Of a DNA stretch of 31,852 nucleotides, positions 21,491 to 28,965 are shown piece by piece. The stretch covers positions 1 to 31,852 of IMG/VR virus record IMGVR_UViG_3300030382_001523. The stretch is one strand, 5' to 3'. The first letter of the stretch is position 1. Every line of letters begins with the position of its first letter. The notes below the pieces were generated by a model. The model did no database searches. It was not told the origin of the DNA and was given only the letters and a program-made list of their open reading frames with translations. The position numbers were made by a program, and so were the translations under genes. This DNA is from a virus.

Positions 21491-23821
21491 TTAAGCCCTC
21501 CCAAGGAACGGCAGACCGCCTCTGCGATGCGAGTCTGTGACTGCTTTCACTACTAATCTTTTGAAATCCATTTCGCCAAATACGGTATTGCCAGAGATCG
21601 TGACGTTGATTGTAGGAGCCATTCCACCGCCTTTGCCCAGAGGTATAACTGCCTCTGGCCCTGCCTCTCCTATCAGTGCCATCGTGGGTCTGGTAACGAC
21701 CCCACCCTTAGCCAATCCTCTCATTGCCCACCAATCAACATCCCCTGACAAACTTGCGCCTAGTTTGTCGATAGGCATATAGTTTTCAGATATCCATTTC
21801 CTGTTCGCTGCTTCTTGCACATGGTGCATCGCCTCAAGAGCCAACCGGGTGTCTTTCCCACTCAATCCTTTCCCAAACGACCGTGTTGGATTTGAGTCAG
21901 AGGATGAAGCACGGTTAAACAATTTACCCAATCTTGAGTCAATGTTCGACTTCCCCCCCACATCATTCAGGAACTGAGTCAACGCCTTTGTCCTGTTGGT
22001 CTGATTGGACATTGAAGCAATTTCTATCAACGCTGATTCTTGCTCTCTTGCCCAATTTGCTTGTTTCTTATGGAAATCAGCTATCCTTTTTGCAGCCTCT
22101 GCCTCAGTCTCGCCGGGCTGTCGTCCAGCAGGATCAAAAGAGGCTTTCAAAAACTTAGCACCAGCACCTCTCTGTGCCTCCAACTGTGGAATGGCAGAGA
22201 ATGCGTCCGTTACCACTCCGGCCTTAGTAGTAAGCGTAGTCACTCCTCCTTCACGAGCGAAATGCCGGGTGCCACTTCGTGGGCCAGACATTCCTCCTCC
22301 TCCTCCTCCTACTGCTGCTGCCCCTGCTGCACCGGGCGCAGTTGGATCAGTTGGCCCACCGGGTACAGTTGGCGCACCGGGCGCACCGGGTGCAAGCATC
22401 CCACCAACCAATCCCTCTTCGATACCTCCAAGCTGGTTAAACTCCCCAAGTATTTCCTGTGTTTTGCCAGCAAGTTTCAAGATTTCGTCGAACCCCTGTT
22501 TCGCCCCTTCTTTGATATCATCAACGGCATCAGTCGTAAAAGTTTTTACCTCTTCCACAACCTTCGTTAATCCTTCTTTGGCCTTATCTGCCATTTCTAT
22601 AGCTTTGCTCCCAACGGATTCGACCATATCATCGAAACTCAGTTCGAATTCGTCCAGCCTAGCAACGTCCTTCAGCAATCCAATATTGTGCGCTGCGTCG
22701 ATGATCTTGTTCACCATTCCGATAAAACCATTGGCGATATCTTCAATGCCACCTGTAATCATTCGCCCAATCTTAAAGAACCAATCTTTCATGCTCTGCC
22801 AAGTATTGTTCCATAAGTTTTTGAGTTCTTTGATTGACTCTGGGAGTTTACCGCCCGGAAATAGCCATCCGAATTGTTTATTGAGACGGCCTCTTACGAA
22901 CTCAACAATCTTGTCCCAGTTCTTCCACGCCAAAATACCAAGAGCAATAGCCCCTGCAATAATTCCAAGCCCTATCGTTATTGGCCCCATCGCAGTTGCT
23001 AGCACCCCAAATCCCATAGCGAGCATGGGCAAGAGTCCTATTAGAATAAGTATTGGCCCACCAATCAACGCAAATACCGCAGTTGCCCCGGCGATCAAAC
23101 TGATCAACTTCATCATCCTTGGGTCGGCGTTGTTTATCTTGTCCGACAGCCTCTCTAGAAATCCTGCTGCCCTATCTATAAATGGGGCAAGATGTTTCCC
23201 GAATTCTTGAGCAGTGTCCCCGACCCTATTGCCTAGCTGCTTCATAGGGTCTGCTGCTGCCTCTGCCATTCCACCGAATTGCTCGGTGAGGGCAGTCATT
23301 ATTTCAGTCTGTGTCGCACCTTCTGCCAACTTGATTCCGTATCGAGATAAAGAACTTGTTTCCCCGGCTATTGCCTTTGCCAGCAATAGCGACGCACCCT
23401 CCAGAGACATATTGGCTCCAACCGCCATGTCCGTTGCCACTTGCAAAGCCTGAAGCGATCCCTCGTACTTCCCCCCAATAGTGATGAGGGTCTGTAGCGA
23501 TTCTCTTTGCGCCTCGTCTCCGAAGTTGGTCTTCCGTTGAATCGCATCAATAACCGTTTCTATGGACGCTGCATTGCCTTGATACGTATGACCGACGTTA
23601 ATCAGAGACTGATTCAGCTTGGCGATCCCAATTTCCTGATCCTTGTAAGAAGCCACAACCTTCCCGATTGCGATTGCGCCCCCAACCCCTACGGCTGTGA
23701 GCGCAGCACCAGCAACCCTAGCACTCTTCCCCAAACTATTTAGAGAACCACGTAACCCCTTCAGCCCTCGTTCTGCTTTGGAAGCGTCAGCAGTTACTCG
23801 TATTTCTACTTCATTTGCCAT
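21491..23821 (-). CDS. Tape measure protein
   Basis: A 776-residue tape measure protein, which sets tail length and is extruded into the host envelope on infection. N-terminus: VTADASKAERGLKGLRGSLNSLGKSA, typical of these proteins, then AALTAVGVGGAIAIGKVVASY. A large hydrophobic region at about residues 239-297 (LIAGATAVFALIGG, ILILIGLLPMLAMGFG, LGIIAGAIALGILAW) is usual. A helical part at 390-460 precedes a Gly/Pro-rich, collagen-like link at about 477-510 (GAPGAPTVPGGP). The longest gene here, right after the chaperone pair. The ATG overlaps the preceding stop (TAATG). Confidence 0.93.
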   Translation of the reverse strand: MANEVEIRVTADASKAERGLKGLRGSLNSLGKSARVAGAALTAVGVGGAIAIGKVVASYKDQEIGIAKLNQSLINVGHTYQGNAASIETVIDAIQRKTNFGDEAQRESLQTLITIGGKYEGSLQALQVATDMAVGANMSLEGASLLLAKAIAGETSSLSRYGIKLAEGATQTEIMTALTEQFGGMAEAAADPMKQLGNRVGDTAQEFGKHLAPFIDRAAGFLERLSDKINNADPRMMKLISLIAGATAVFALIGGPILILIGLLPMLAMGFGVLATAMGPITIGLGIIAGAIALGILAWKNWDKIVEFVRGRLNKQFGWLFPGGKLPESIKELKNLWNNTWQSMKDWFFKIGRMITGGIEDIANGFIGMVNKIIDAAHNIGLLKDVARLDEFELSFDDMVESVGSKAIEMADKAKEGLTKVVEEVKTFTTDAVDDIKEGAKQGFDEILKLAGKTQEILGEFNQLGGIEEGLVGGMLAPGAPGAPTVPGGPTDPTAPGAAGAAAVGGGGGGMSGPRSGTRHFAREGGVTTLTTKAGVVTDAFSAIPQLEAQRGAGAKFLKASFDPAGRQPGETEAEAAKRIADFHKKQANWAREQESALIEIASMSNQTNRTKALTQFLNDVGGKSNIDSRLGKLFNRASSSDSNPTRSFGKGLSGKDTRLALEAMHHVQEAANRKWISENYMPIDKLGASLSGDVDWWAMRGLAKGGVVTRPTMALIGEAGPEAVIPLGKGGGMAPTINVTISGNTVFGEMDFKRLVVKAVTDSHRRGGLPFLGRA

Positions 23822-24431
23822 TATTCATTCCTAAAAGAAACATTAGCCAAGCTAGATTCTATGTCCGTTGGTTCACTAGGTTGCGTACCACCTTCAGAAG
23901 ATGGGTTCAGTTCCCCAGCTTCTGACAGGATATTGAGAGTGCGGATCAGGGCTACATCCTCTTCTAAAACCTGAGACGGGAGACAGCTGTACCTCTGACA
24001 CATACGGTCAATCATCCTTGCCTTCTGTAATGTCCAAGGCTCCCTGACTACGACGCCATCACGCCCAACTGCTCCTCCAACGTGCTTCCATTTCTGGATG
24101 GCTGCTCTAAAGGGTTATCAACTTGGGTAACAGCCTCCATCCATAGCGTCATCAATGCTTCGGCAAACCCAGCTGTAACTCGCTTCATCCCCTTGCCATT
24201 AGCAGGAAGAAGGTTCCCTTTCTGATCCTCAAGATTCCACTCGACCAGAATAGCGTCGCCGAATACCTCATACGCATGAGCGTGCTTCGACGCCTCAATT
24301 AGGTCTTGGATGTCGGTTACCATGCCGATTTCTACATCGAGTCGGCATTTAACCTCGGCCCCTTCAAACGCAGTTCCTGCCTCAAATATTATCCGTGCAT
24401 CCCTCATCGGGAGCCTAAAACGACCAGCCAT
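23821..24431 (-). CDS. Tail assembly chaperone, -1 frameshift fusion (G-T type, about 203 residues)
   Basis: The frame at 23821-24015 has no obligate start of its own: it is open upstream to just past the TAA next to CCCTTTA, and the -1 frame gives an unbroken helical extension (AIQKWKHVGGAVGRDG, VVVREPWTLQKARMIDRM). A slip at 24108-24114 would join 108 residues of the chaperone to 95 residues ending LANVSFRNE. The extension has the REPW and RMIDRMCQRY...LPSQVLEEDVALI pattern I know from T-like tail chaperone extensions. The fusion binds the tape measure. An internal ATG at 24015 with AAGG upstream could also give a separate product. Confidence 0.85.
24048..24431 (-). CDS. Tail assembly chaperone, G-like (127 residues)
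   Basis: A 127-residue protein starting at the ATG at 24431, which has GGAGGAG upstream; a longer frame from 24608 enters the upstream tail gene and is rejected. It contains MRDARIIFEAGTAFEGAEVKCRLDVEI and a helical C-terminal part (KRVTAGFAEALMTLWMEAVT), fits the size and place of lambda gpG-like chaperones, lies between tail tube and tape measure, and carries a slippery heptamer near its end. The unshifted product ends at 24048 with LGVMAS. Confidence 0.87.
   Translation of the reverse strand: MAGRFRLPMRDARIIFEAGTAFEGAEVKCRLDVEIGMVTDIQDLIEASKHAHAYEVFGDAILVEWNLEDQKGNLLPANGKGMKRVTAGFAEALMTLWMEAVTQVDNPLEQPSRNGSTLEEQLGVMAS
24108..24114 (-). other. Programmed -1 frameshift site CCCTTTA
   Basis: The heptamer reads C CCT TTA in frame 0 of the chaperone, a canonical X XXY YYZ slip site. 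In the -1 frame a TAA lies immediately upstream and the open frame that follows encodes the T-like extension to 23821. Position between tail tube and tape measure matches the known lambda G/GT arrangement. Confidence 0.9.
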
Positions 24432-24457
24432 AACTCCTCCTTCTGCAGTGTTGGTTA

Positions 24458-24480
24458 GGAGGGGCCATTTAAGCCCCTCC
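24458..24480 (-). other. Hairpin between tail tube gene and chaperone
   Basis: GGAGGGGC (24458-24465) pairs with GCCCCTCC (24473-24480) around a seven-base loop. There is no T-run after it on the transcribed strand, so it may be a partial attenuator or transcript end protector. It would let the abundant tail-tube gene be expressed above the genes after it. Confidence 0.65.
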
Positions 24481-24499
24481 CAGAGCCTACACGCACTTC

Positions 24500-24901
24500 T
24501 TATGCCCACGTTGGCACTGCACCACCAGACAACGCACCGGGAGCCGACCACGTAAGTTCTCCGCTTTGCGCCCTGCTGAGTGAGTAGTCCGTATAGAATG
24601 CTTCGCACGCTAAGGTCTGCCCAGACATAACAATCGTAGTAGTTCGTGCCACGCTAGTGCTTGGCACGGTTTTGAATACGTCGTGGCTGAGATTGCTGGC
24701 GTCGTTAAATACGCCGTTCAAGGTGACCGAAAAGTCTGCGAGGAGTAGCAATCTTTCAATCGCTGACTTATTTACCCCTGTGACATCCTGCACTGCTCTT
24801 GGTGTAGCGAAGTCGAGATTCGTAATGTCGTTCTCTATGCTCCTTGCAGAGCCTCCAGAATCATCAACCGCCACAGTAAGCGTAGGTGCTTCTTTTGCCA
24901 T
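24500..24901 (-). CDS. Tail tube-like protein, short paralogue (133 residues)
   Basis: A 133-residue protein with GGAGG upstream of the ATG. It shares a pattern with the N-terminal half of the larger protein at 25278-26027: RAVQDVTGVNKSAIERLLL against RGVQEITGINASGVERIMP, and FNDASNLSHDVFKTVPSTS against FNDAALQEHVILSSLPTTD. Both are beta-rich and Ser/Thr/Ala-rich. Directly before the chaperone pair, where the major tail protein is expected. Either may be the main tube protein, the other a minor or decorating form. Confidence 0.75.
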   Translation of the reverse strand: MAKEAPTLTVAVDDSGGSARSIENDITNLDFATPRAVQDVTGVNKSAIERLLLLADFSVTLNGVFNDASNLSHDVFKTVPSTSVARTTTIVMSGQTLACEAFYTDYSLSRAQSGELTWSAPGALSGGAVPTWA

Positions 24902-24903
24902 GG

Positions 24904-25275
24904 TTACCTCCTATGTTTTTCCATTGATTCGTTAAAGTCCCACATCCAGCGGTCAGGCTCTAAAATCTGTCGCTGACCATTTGACTCCCTAAGTAATAAA
25001 TGACCCTTATCCTCAATCTTTTTGGTATGGGTTGTGAAACATTGCTGCCCCGGCGAGAAACTAAAGATCACAATTCCCTCGACATCCATACGTTCAGTAA
25101 ATCGCCTGCCACTTTTCCCAGACCTAAGATACTCAACTTGCATCCTTCCTAGTTCTGATCCGACGTTGCAATGCGTCTGCCATCCAGTGGTATGTTTGCG
25201 ACAATCCACCTCCTCGCACGTAGCCTCTCTCCAGTGGGTGGAGACAGGTGCTTTTATTGAATAGCGATCATTCAT
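24904..25275 (-). CDS. Conserved tail-region protein with CxxxxC and GRRFT (123 residues)
   Basis: The protein begins MNDRYSIKAPVSTHWREATCEEVDCRKH and contains GWQTHCN, SGRRFTERM and FSPGQQCFTTH. From memory this pattern (STHWR-ATC-VDC, GRRFT, F-F-PGQ-CF-H) matches a conserved protein of unknown function in the tail region of many actinobacteriophages. The cysteines and histidines may bind metal. It lies between the two tail-tube paralogues. The start has no strong ribosome-binding site and probably depends on coupling. Confidence 0.8.
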   Translation of the reverse strand: MNDRYSIKAPVSTHWREATCEEVDCRKHTTGWQTHCNVGSELGRMQVEYLRSGKSGRRFTERMDVEGIVIFSFSPGQQCFTTHTKKIEDKGHLLLRESNGQRQILEPDRWMWDFNESMEKHRR

Positions 25276-25277
25276 GA

Positions 25278-26027
25278 CTACGTGTAAGCGACATCGTCTT
25301 GGGCTGTGCCAACTCTAATAGCTGCAGCAAAAACGCAATCGCTGAATGTACCTGTTGAAGCGACAGAGATATACCGCCTGACAGTGCCTGTCATACTTAC
25401 ACGCTCGGCTTTTGGTTCTGCACCGTCTGCTACTGTGCTAAACCCAATAATGGATGCGAAACTGGAATTGTTCGCACTATCTTGAATGGTAAAGCTAGGT
25501 GAGCCAGAGCTGATATCCATGATATGCAGCATACCTACAGCACCACTGGATGTCGCTGCTCCCTGATCGAAGCTAGTCCCACTACCTGCTGCTGTGGCAC
25601 TACCATGCGTGATCTTCCCTGCGGTGAGCATTACGCCCCATTCCAACGGCTCTCCATTTCCTTGGCAGTCAATAGTCGCAGCAAGTGAACCGTCGGCAGC
25701 TTTTGTGACAGGGTAATCAAGTTGCTTGGAAACTAGCATCGCAGCTGCATCCCCTATAGACCCTCCCAATGCCCAAAGGACAAGGGAGTCAGTGGTCGGC
25801 AGGCTGGATAGAATAACGTGTTCTTGCAGTGCAGCGTCATTGAACCACGTGTTGTAATTGATAGCCCCATCAGTCCTCGGCATGATCCGCTCAACCCCAG
25901 AGGCGTTGATTCCAGTTATCTCCTGAACACCTCTGGGAGAAGAAGCGTTGTTAATCGCACTTACGTCTCCAGATAAGTCGTACCCCTGCACGAAAATCTG
26001 TTGTGCCAGCCCGGCCTTTTTTGCCAT
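25278..26027 (-). CDS. Major tail protein candidate, long paralogue (249 residues)
   Basis: A 249-residue protein with GGAGG upstream of the ATG. The first 130 residues align with the shorter neighbour (see 24500-24901). The second half (GAVGMLHIMDIS, SPSFTIQDSANNSSFASIIGF, VADGAEPKAERVSMTGTVRRYISV) is a beta-sandwich-like extension that I recall from phage tail or decoration proteins. Length suits a siphovirus major tail protein. Likely forms the tail tube, or covers it; the choice between the paralogues is open. Confidence 0.8.
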   Translation of the reverse strand: MAKKAGLAQQIFVQGYDLSGDVSAINNASSPRGVQEITGINASGVERIMPRTDGAINYNTWFNDAALQEHVILSSLPTTDSLVLWALGGSIGDAAAMLVSKQLDYPVTKAADGSLAATIDCQGNGEPLEWGVMLTAGKITHGSATAAGSGTSFDQGAATSSGAVGMLHIMDISSGSPSFTIQDSANNSSFASIIGFSTVADGAEPKAERVSMTGTVRRYISVASTGTFSDCVFAAAIRVGTAQDDVAYT

Positions 26028-26224
26028 TACAAAACCTCCTCAATAAAACCTGACTCTAACCAATCTTCTACGTCGGCTGCATCCATGCCGTCTGGAGGAA
26101 TAAACGTATCCCCCTCGTACCAATCCTGTGTTTCGTCTGGCTTCCCTTGTGGTCGCCATGACAGGATCATGATTCCTTTGGGTATCCCTCGTGGGTTTCT
26201 CACTATGTACGTCTTTTCGCTCAT
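26027..26224 (-). CDS. Hypothetical protein, 65 residues
   Basis: Small protein with MSEKTYIVRNPRGIPKGIMIL and DWYEGDTFIPPDGMDAADVEDWLESGFIEEV. The middle GDTF and C-terminal helix with WLESGFI resemble short phage proteins in the connector/tail region that I have seen between tail completion and major tail genes. Start overlaps the stop of the upstream gene (ATGA). Function unknown. Confidence 0.75.
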   Translation of the reverse strand: MSEKTYIVRNPRGIPKGIMILSWRPQGKPDETQDWYEGDTFIPPDGMDAADVEDWLESGFIEEVL

Positions 26225-26676
26225 ACCGTTACCGTTCCAGAATCATCGACGATTACGGGAACGAGCATATCAGCGACCCGGTACATAGTACCGCCAACAT
26301 CTACATGGCCCCAGCGGATATTGAGAGCAGGGCCATGCATTCCACCTACGTCAATGGTCATCACTGTGCCTCTCTGGTCAGCATCTCCTATGAGATCACT
26401 TGTAACTTTGGATACTACTTCAGCCATTCGTTTTTCAATATCCTCTTCTGGGAGAGAAAGCATATTCAGATAAATCCTGACCATAATTTGATGATTTTCT
26501 CGTGTTCCACCATTGGCAAACACTAAAACCACATTAACGCTAGACATATAAATTGCAGCAGCAAGTTCCCCGGCTGGCGGTTGTTTGGGTTCTCCAATCT
26601 GGACATCGTGAAAGTACCCAGAAGCTGCGAGGTATCCTTGGATAGATTCCAGAGTGGTTTTAATTGCGAACGCCAC
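26221..26676 (-). CDS. Tail terminator / completion protein candidate (151 residues)
   Basis: A 151-residue protein beginning at a GTG that overlaps the preceding TAG (TAGTG), with GGGGGAG upstream. It contains LESIQGYLAASGYFHDVQIGEP, then a beta-alpha-beta pattern (SVNVVLVFANGG, QIMVRIYLNML, IEKRMAEVVSKV) and MYRVADMLVPVIVDD. Size, place after the gp10-like gene and pattern fit tail terminator or neck proteins of siphoviruses, which cap the tail tube for joining. The assignment is inference from position and fold pattern. Confidence 0.65.
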   Translation of the reverse strand: MAFAIKTTLESIQGYLAASGYFHDVQIGEPKQPPAGELAAAIYMSSVNVVLVFANGGTRENHQIMVRIYLNMLSLPEEDIEKRMAEVVSKVTSDLIGDADQRGTVMTIDVGGMHGPALNIRWGHVDVGGTMYRVADMLVPVIVDDSGTVTV

Positions 26677-27110
26677 TATCTCCCCCTCATCCTTCTCACA
26701 GCCTTGCTAATGTTCTTTTTAAGGACATCGTCACTCTGTTTTTCCAGCCATTGTGCAGTCATCCGAAATGCTCCGTAACCCGGAAACCTAGTTGTTTGGT
26801 TTCGGCTACTCGTGCCTTCCAGCCAAGGGCCATATATCACGCCATCATCGTCGATACGCCCCTTTAGCCCTTGAACTACATTCCCCTCTATAACTCGTCT
26901 CCTGTAATTCCCAACAGATGCTCTCTTTGGCCTAGCTTCACCAGTTGACAAAAACAAGCCAGCTGGGCTTCGGCGCAATCCTCTATCGAGGCGGTCTTCA
27001 CCCAACTCGATGAGTTCTTGCACAGCGTCTTCCATTGCTTCTCTCGCAAAACGACCGCCATGCTTAAACAGTGGCCCAGATATGTCGATGTCAATACCCG
27101 GCCTTGTCAT
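26676..27110 (-). CDS. HK97 gp10-like head-tail connector (144 residues)
   Basis: A 144-residue protein with N-terminal PGIDIDISGPLF, a helix (REAMEDAVQELIELGEDRLDRGL), and the region YGPWLEGTSSRNQTTRFPG followed by YGAFRMTAQWL, a pattern known to me from connector/tail-completion proteins of many siphoviruses. A basic tail (KKNISKAVRRMRGR) is typical. It joins head to tail in the connector complex. The start overlaps the stop of the connector gene upstream (ATGA). Confidence 0.82.
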   Translation of the reverse strand: MTRPGIDIDISGPLFKHGGRFAREAMEDAVQELIELGEDRLDRGLRRSPAGLFLSTGEARPKRASVGNYRRRVIEGNVVQGLKGRIDDDGVIYGPWLEGTSSRNQTTRFPGYGAFRMTAQWLEKQSDDVLKKNISKAVRRMRGR

Positions 27111-28165
27111 ACAGTTGCCACCCTGACCCGGCTGTAATATCCAACCGTGCGATGTTTTCGGGCAGCCAGATCAAGGGTCGTGAATTCTCTTGCTGAATCA
27201 CCGGGGCCAACAGCCCTGCCCCACTGCGCTTCCTCTTGGGCAAACATCGCCAAAGTCTCTCCAAGGCAAAGGCTCTGAATATCCAGTGGTGGTTCATAGG
27301 GAGTGATAGCGGTGGCATCGGCATGGACAGCTGCGGTCGTGCCATTCACCCCTCTCTCTACGGTGAGGGTGCGATTGATATGGACTGCCGTATCGTCGTT
27401 ATGTGCAGCGAGAACCGAGCCGTTATAAGCCCTGATAACCGTCAGGTCATTCGTGGCTACGCTGACGACATACATCTGCTCAGATTCCACCCTGATGGTT
27501 TCGCCTGCAACTATCCCATGGCTACCATCTACAGTGACCGTGACGTTAGATTGGTTGGACGTTAATGCGCCATTTAAGAGAATCGAACCACGAGCAGCGA
27601 AATCTCGTTCACTGACGAATAACTGTTCGCTCTGTATTAAGAGGGTATCTCCAACACCGATCAGCCCTGCATTTGAGCAAACCATAGTCGTGGCTGTCGC
27701 ATCGGAATCCAGACCGCTCGCAACAGTTCCACCAGATCGAGTGTTGCTCGTATATCCCCAAGACCCTGCAACGCTTATCGAGCGTTGTGGACTATCACCA
27801 GCTTGATACGCAGCTGTACTGGATAAATCTATTTCGATTCTGTCGTAGGGTGGGCCTTGATTATTTGGCTCTAGGAAATAATCACTGGATGCGATTGTAG
27901 TCGGGGAAGTGTTCTGGGCTTCACTCTGGAGAGTGGTAACAGAAAGCAAGTCCTGATCGAGCCACAGAACCGTAAGCAAAGAGGTCTGGCGAGGAGGCCA
28001 GCGGAACAATCTGGTTTCTGTTTTAGGGATGAAAAATCTTCGTGTAGACAAATCAATCTGACGACTGCAAGATTCGATAATCCTGTCAATCCTCAGATCA
28101 GACAAAACGCCATTAATCCTACCCGCTCGCTTTACAGCTTCACGGGTGGTGTACCAGTTCGACAC
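27107..28165 (-). CDS. Head-tail connector (gp6-like) with inserted repeat domain (352 residues)
   Basis: A 352-residue protein starting with GTG after AAGGAGG. The N-terminal part (WYTTREAVKRAGRI, IDRIIESCSRQIDLSTRRFF) and the C-terminal LDIQSLCLGETLAMFAQEE helix match gp6-like connectors, which are usually 100-180 residues. The excess is a beta-rich insert at about residues 144-292 with internal copies: VGDTLLIQSEQLFV and AGETIRVESEQMYV, and LTVIRAYNGSVLAAH and LTVERGVNGTTAAVH. Such GT/RGVNGT modules occur in other phage structural proteins. It forms the adaptor ring below the portal. Confidence 0.8.
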   Translation of the reverse strand: MSNWYTTREAVKRAGRINGVLSDLRIDRIIESCSRQIDLSTRRFFIPKTETRLFRWPPRQTSLLTVLWLDQDLLSVTTLQSEAQNTSPTTIASSDYFLEPNNQGPPYDRIEIDLSSTAAYQAGDSPQRSISVAGSWGYTSNTRSGGTVASGLDSDATATTMVCSNAGLIGVGDTLLIQSEQLFVSERDFAARGSILLNGALTSNQSNVTVTVDGSHGIVAGETIRVESEQMYVVSVATNDLTVIRAYNGSVLAAHNDDTAVHINRTLTVERGVNGTTAAVHADATAITPYEPPLDIQSLCLGETLAMFAQEEAQWGRAVGPGDSAREFTTLDLAARKHRTVGYYSRVRVATV

Positions 28166-28212
28166 GTTTGCCTCCTTGCTTTCTAGAAGGTGGGTGTCAC
28201 CTATTTAGTTAT

Positions 28213-28254
28213 GGTGGGCAGGGCAGGAAGAAAGGTAGACCTACCCTACCCACC
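28213..28254 (-). terminator. Long hairpin at the end of the CPxDG gene (terminator-like)
   Basis: GGTGGGCAGGGCAGG (28213-28227) pairs with CCTACCCTACCCACC (28240-28254): on the transcribed strand all 15 positions pair, two as G-U. The stop codon of the 54-residue gene lies inside the stem. No T-run follows (ATAACTAAATAGG), so it may be a partial terminator or a transcript end protector. Confidence 0.5.
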
Positions 28255-28405
28255 GAAAATTACCGAGAGGACAATTCCTTGCGCCTCTTAACCCTATGTC
28301 CAGAATCGCTCCGTCTATAGGGCAAGCCACTGGAGGAGTTGTGTTCGCATCTATCTGCGTCTGCTTGTTTTCCTTCAGTATCGCCTGCAACTGTTCCCAC
28401 GACAT
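28241..28405 (-). CDS. Small CPxDG protein (54 residues)
   Basis: The ATG at 28405 follows AGAAGG. The protein begins MSWEQLQAILKEN and has PPVACPIDGAIL and NCPLGNFRW, two cysteine knuckles. From memory, this MSWEEL...CP-DG...G family of 45-60 residues lies in the head-connector region of many actinobacteriophages and related phages. Its function is unknown; the cysteines may bind zinc. It is too short for usual gene callers here. Confidence 0.8.
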   Translation of the reverse strand: MSWEQLQAILKENKQTQIDANTTPPVACPIDGAILDIGLRGARNCPLGNFRWVG

Positions 28406-28417
28406 GGACACCTTCTT

Positions 28418-28825
28418 CTATACACCTTCGGTGTAGTAAATCTTGATCGTGATCCCTGCACTGTTGACGTTGTTATTAGAGATGCTCAACGTCAGCGTAT
28501 CAGTCCCACTGTAGACAGCGTGGGTTCCATTGCTTTCGATAACCGCTACCTCGGAACTTGACGTATGTCGATTCGCTCCCACCCCTAGTAGAAGATCTGC
28601 TCCCCCACCTTCTGTCAAGACTATGTCGTAGTTCGCTTGAGGAGCGGTATCGCCACTAGGATCTGTTGCAATCTGCAATAACCGACCACCGATTTCGTTA
28701 TGCGGAATATTCGTCAAGGCCGTCGAGGGAAACGAACCATCGGAAGCGTCAGCGGTGCAGGTAAGGGTTATTACCTTTACTGGTGGTCGACCAGAAGTCA
28801 GGGCTTCTGTGATTGTCCCTGCCAT
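28418..28825 (-). CDS. Structural/decoration protein candidate (135 residues)
   Basis: A 135-residue protein, strongly beta (VKVITLTCTADAS, NYDIVLTEGGGADLLL, DTLTLSISNNNV, ITIKIYYTEG), with AAGGAGA upstream of the ATG. Low cysteine, high Ser/Thr/Asn and few charges fit a phage capsid decoration or tail structural protein. No family is recognised. It lies with other small structural genes after the capsid gene. Confidence 0.7.
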   Translation of the reverse strand: MAGTITEALTSGRPPVKVITLTCTADASDGSFPSTALTNIPHNEIGGRLLQIATDPSGDTAPQANYDIVLTEGGGADLLLGVGANRHTSSSEVAVIESNGTHAVYSGTDTLTLSISNNNVNSAGITIKIYYTEGV

Positions 28826-28828
28826 CGC

Positions 28829-28948
28829 TTATTCTCCTTCAGCTTCTTCTTCGGAAGCTTCTTCCTCAGTGGTTTCCTCGGCAGCCTCTTCAGCTACCTC
28901 TTCCTCGGTGGTTTCTTCTTGATTGTTTTCTTCGGTTTCAGTTGTCAT
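28829..28948 (-). CDS. Very acidic 39-residue protein
   Basis: The ATG at 28948 follows GAGGAG. The product is almost only Glu, Thr, Ala and Ser (TETEENNQEETTEEE, VAEEAAEETTEEE). It ends just before the next gene, whose own ribosome-binding site it carries (GAAGGAGAATAAGCGATG). Such poly-Glu peptides may be intrinsically disordered; a role in capsid assembly or as a DNA mimic is speculative. Confidence 0.6.
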   Translation of the reverse strand: MTTETEENNQEETTEEEVAEEAAEETTEEEASEEEAEGE

Positions 28949-28965
28949 TGATTACTACTCCTCGG

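Noticed and set aside
22005-23210. Plus-strand open frame of 401 residues inside the tape measure gene
   Set aside because: Antisense to a well-supported tape measure; no ribosome-binding site or neighbour genes on the plus strand.
24048-24608. A longer chaperone start at 24608
   Set aside because: It would overlap the tail-tube gene by about 100 bases with unrelated sequence, and GGAGGAG sits right before the ATG at 24431.
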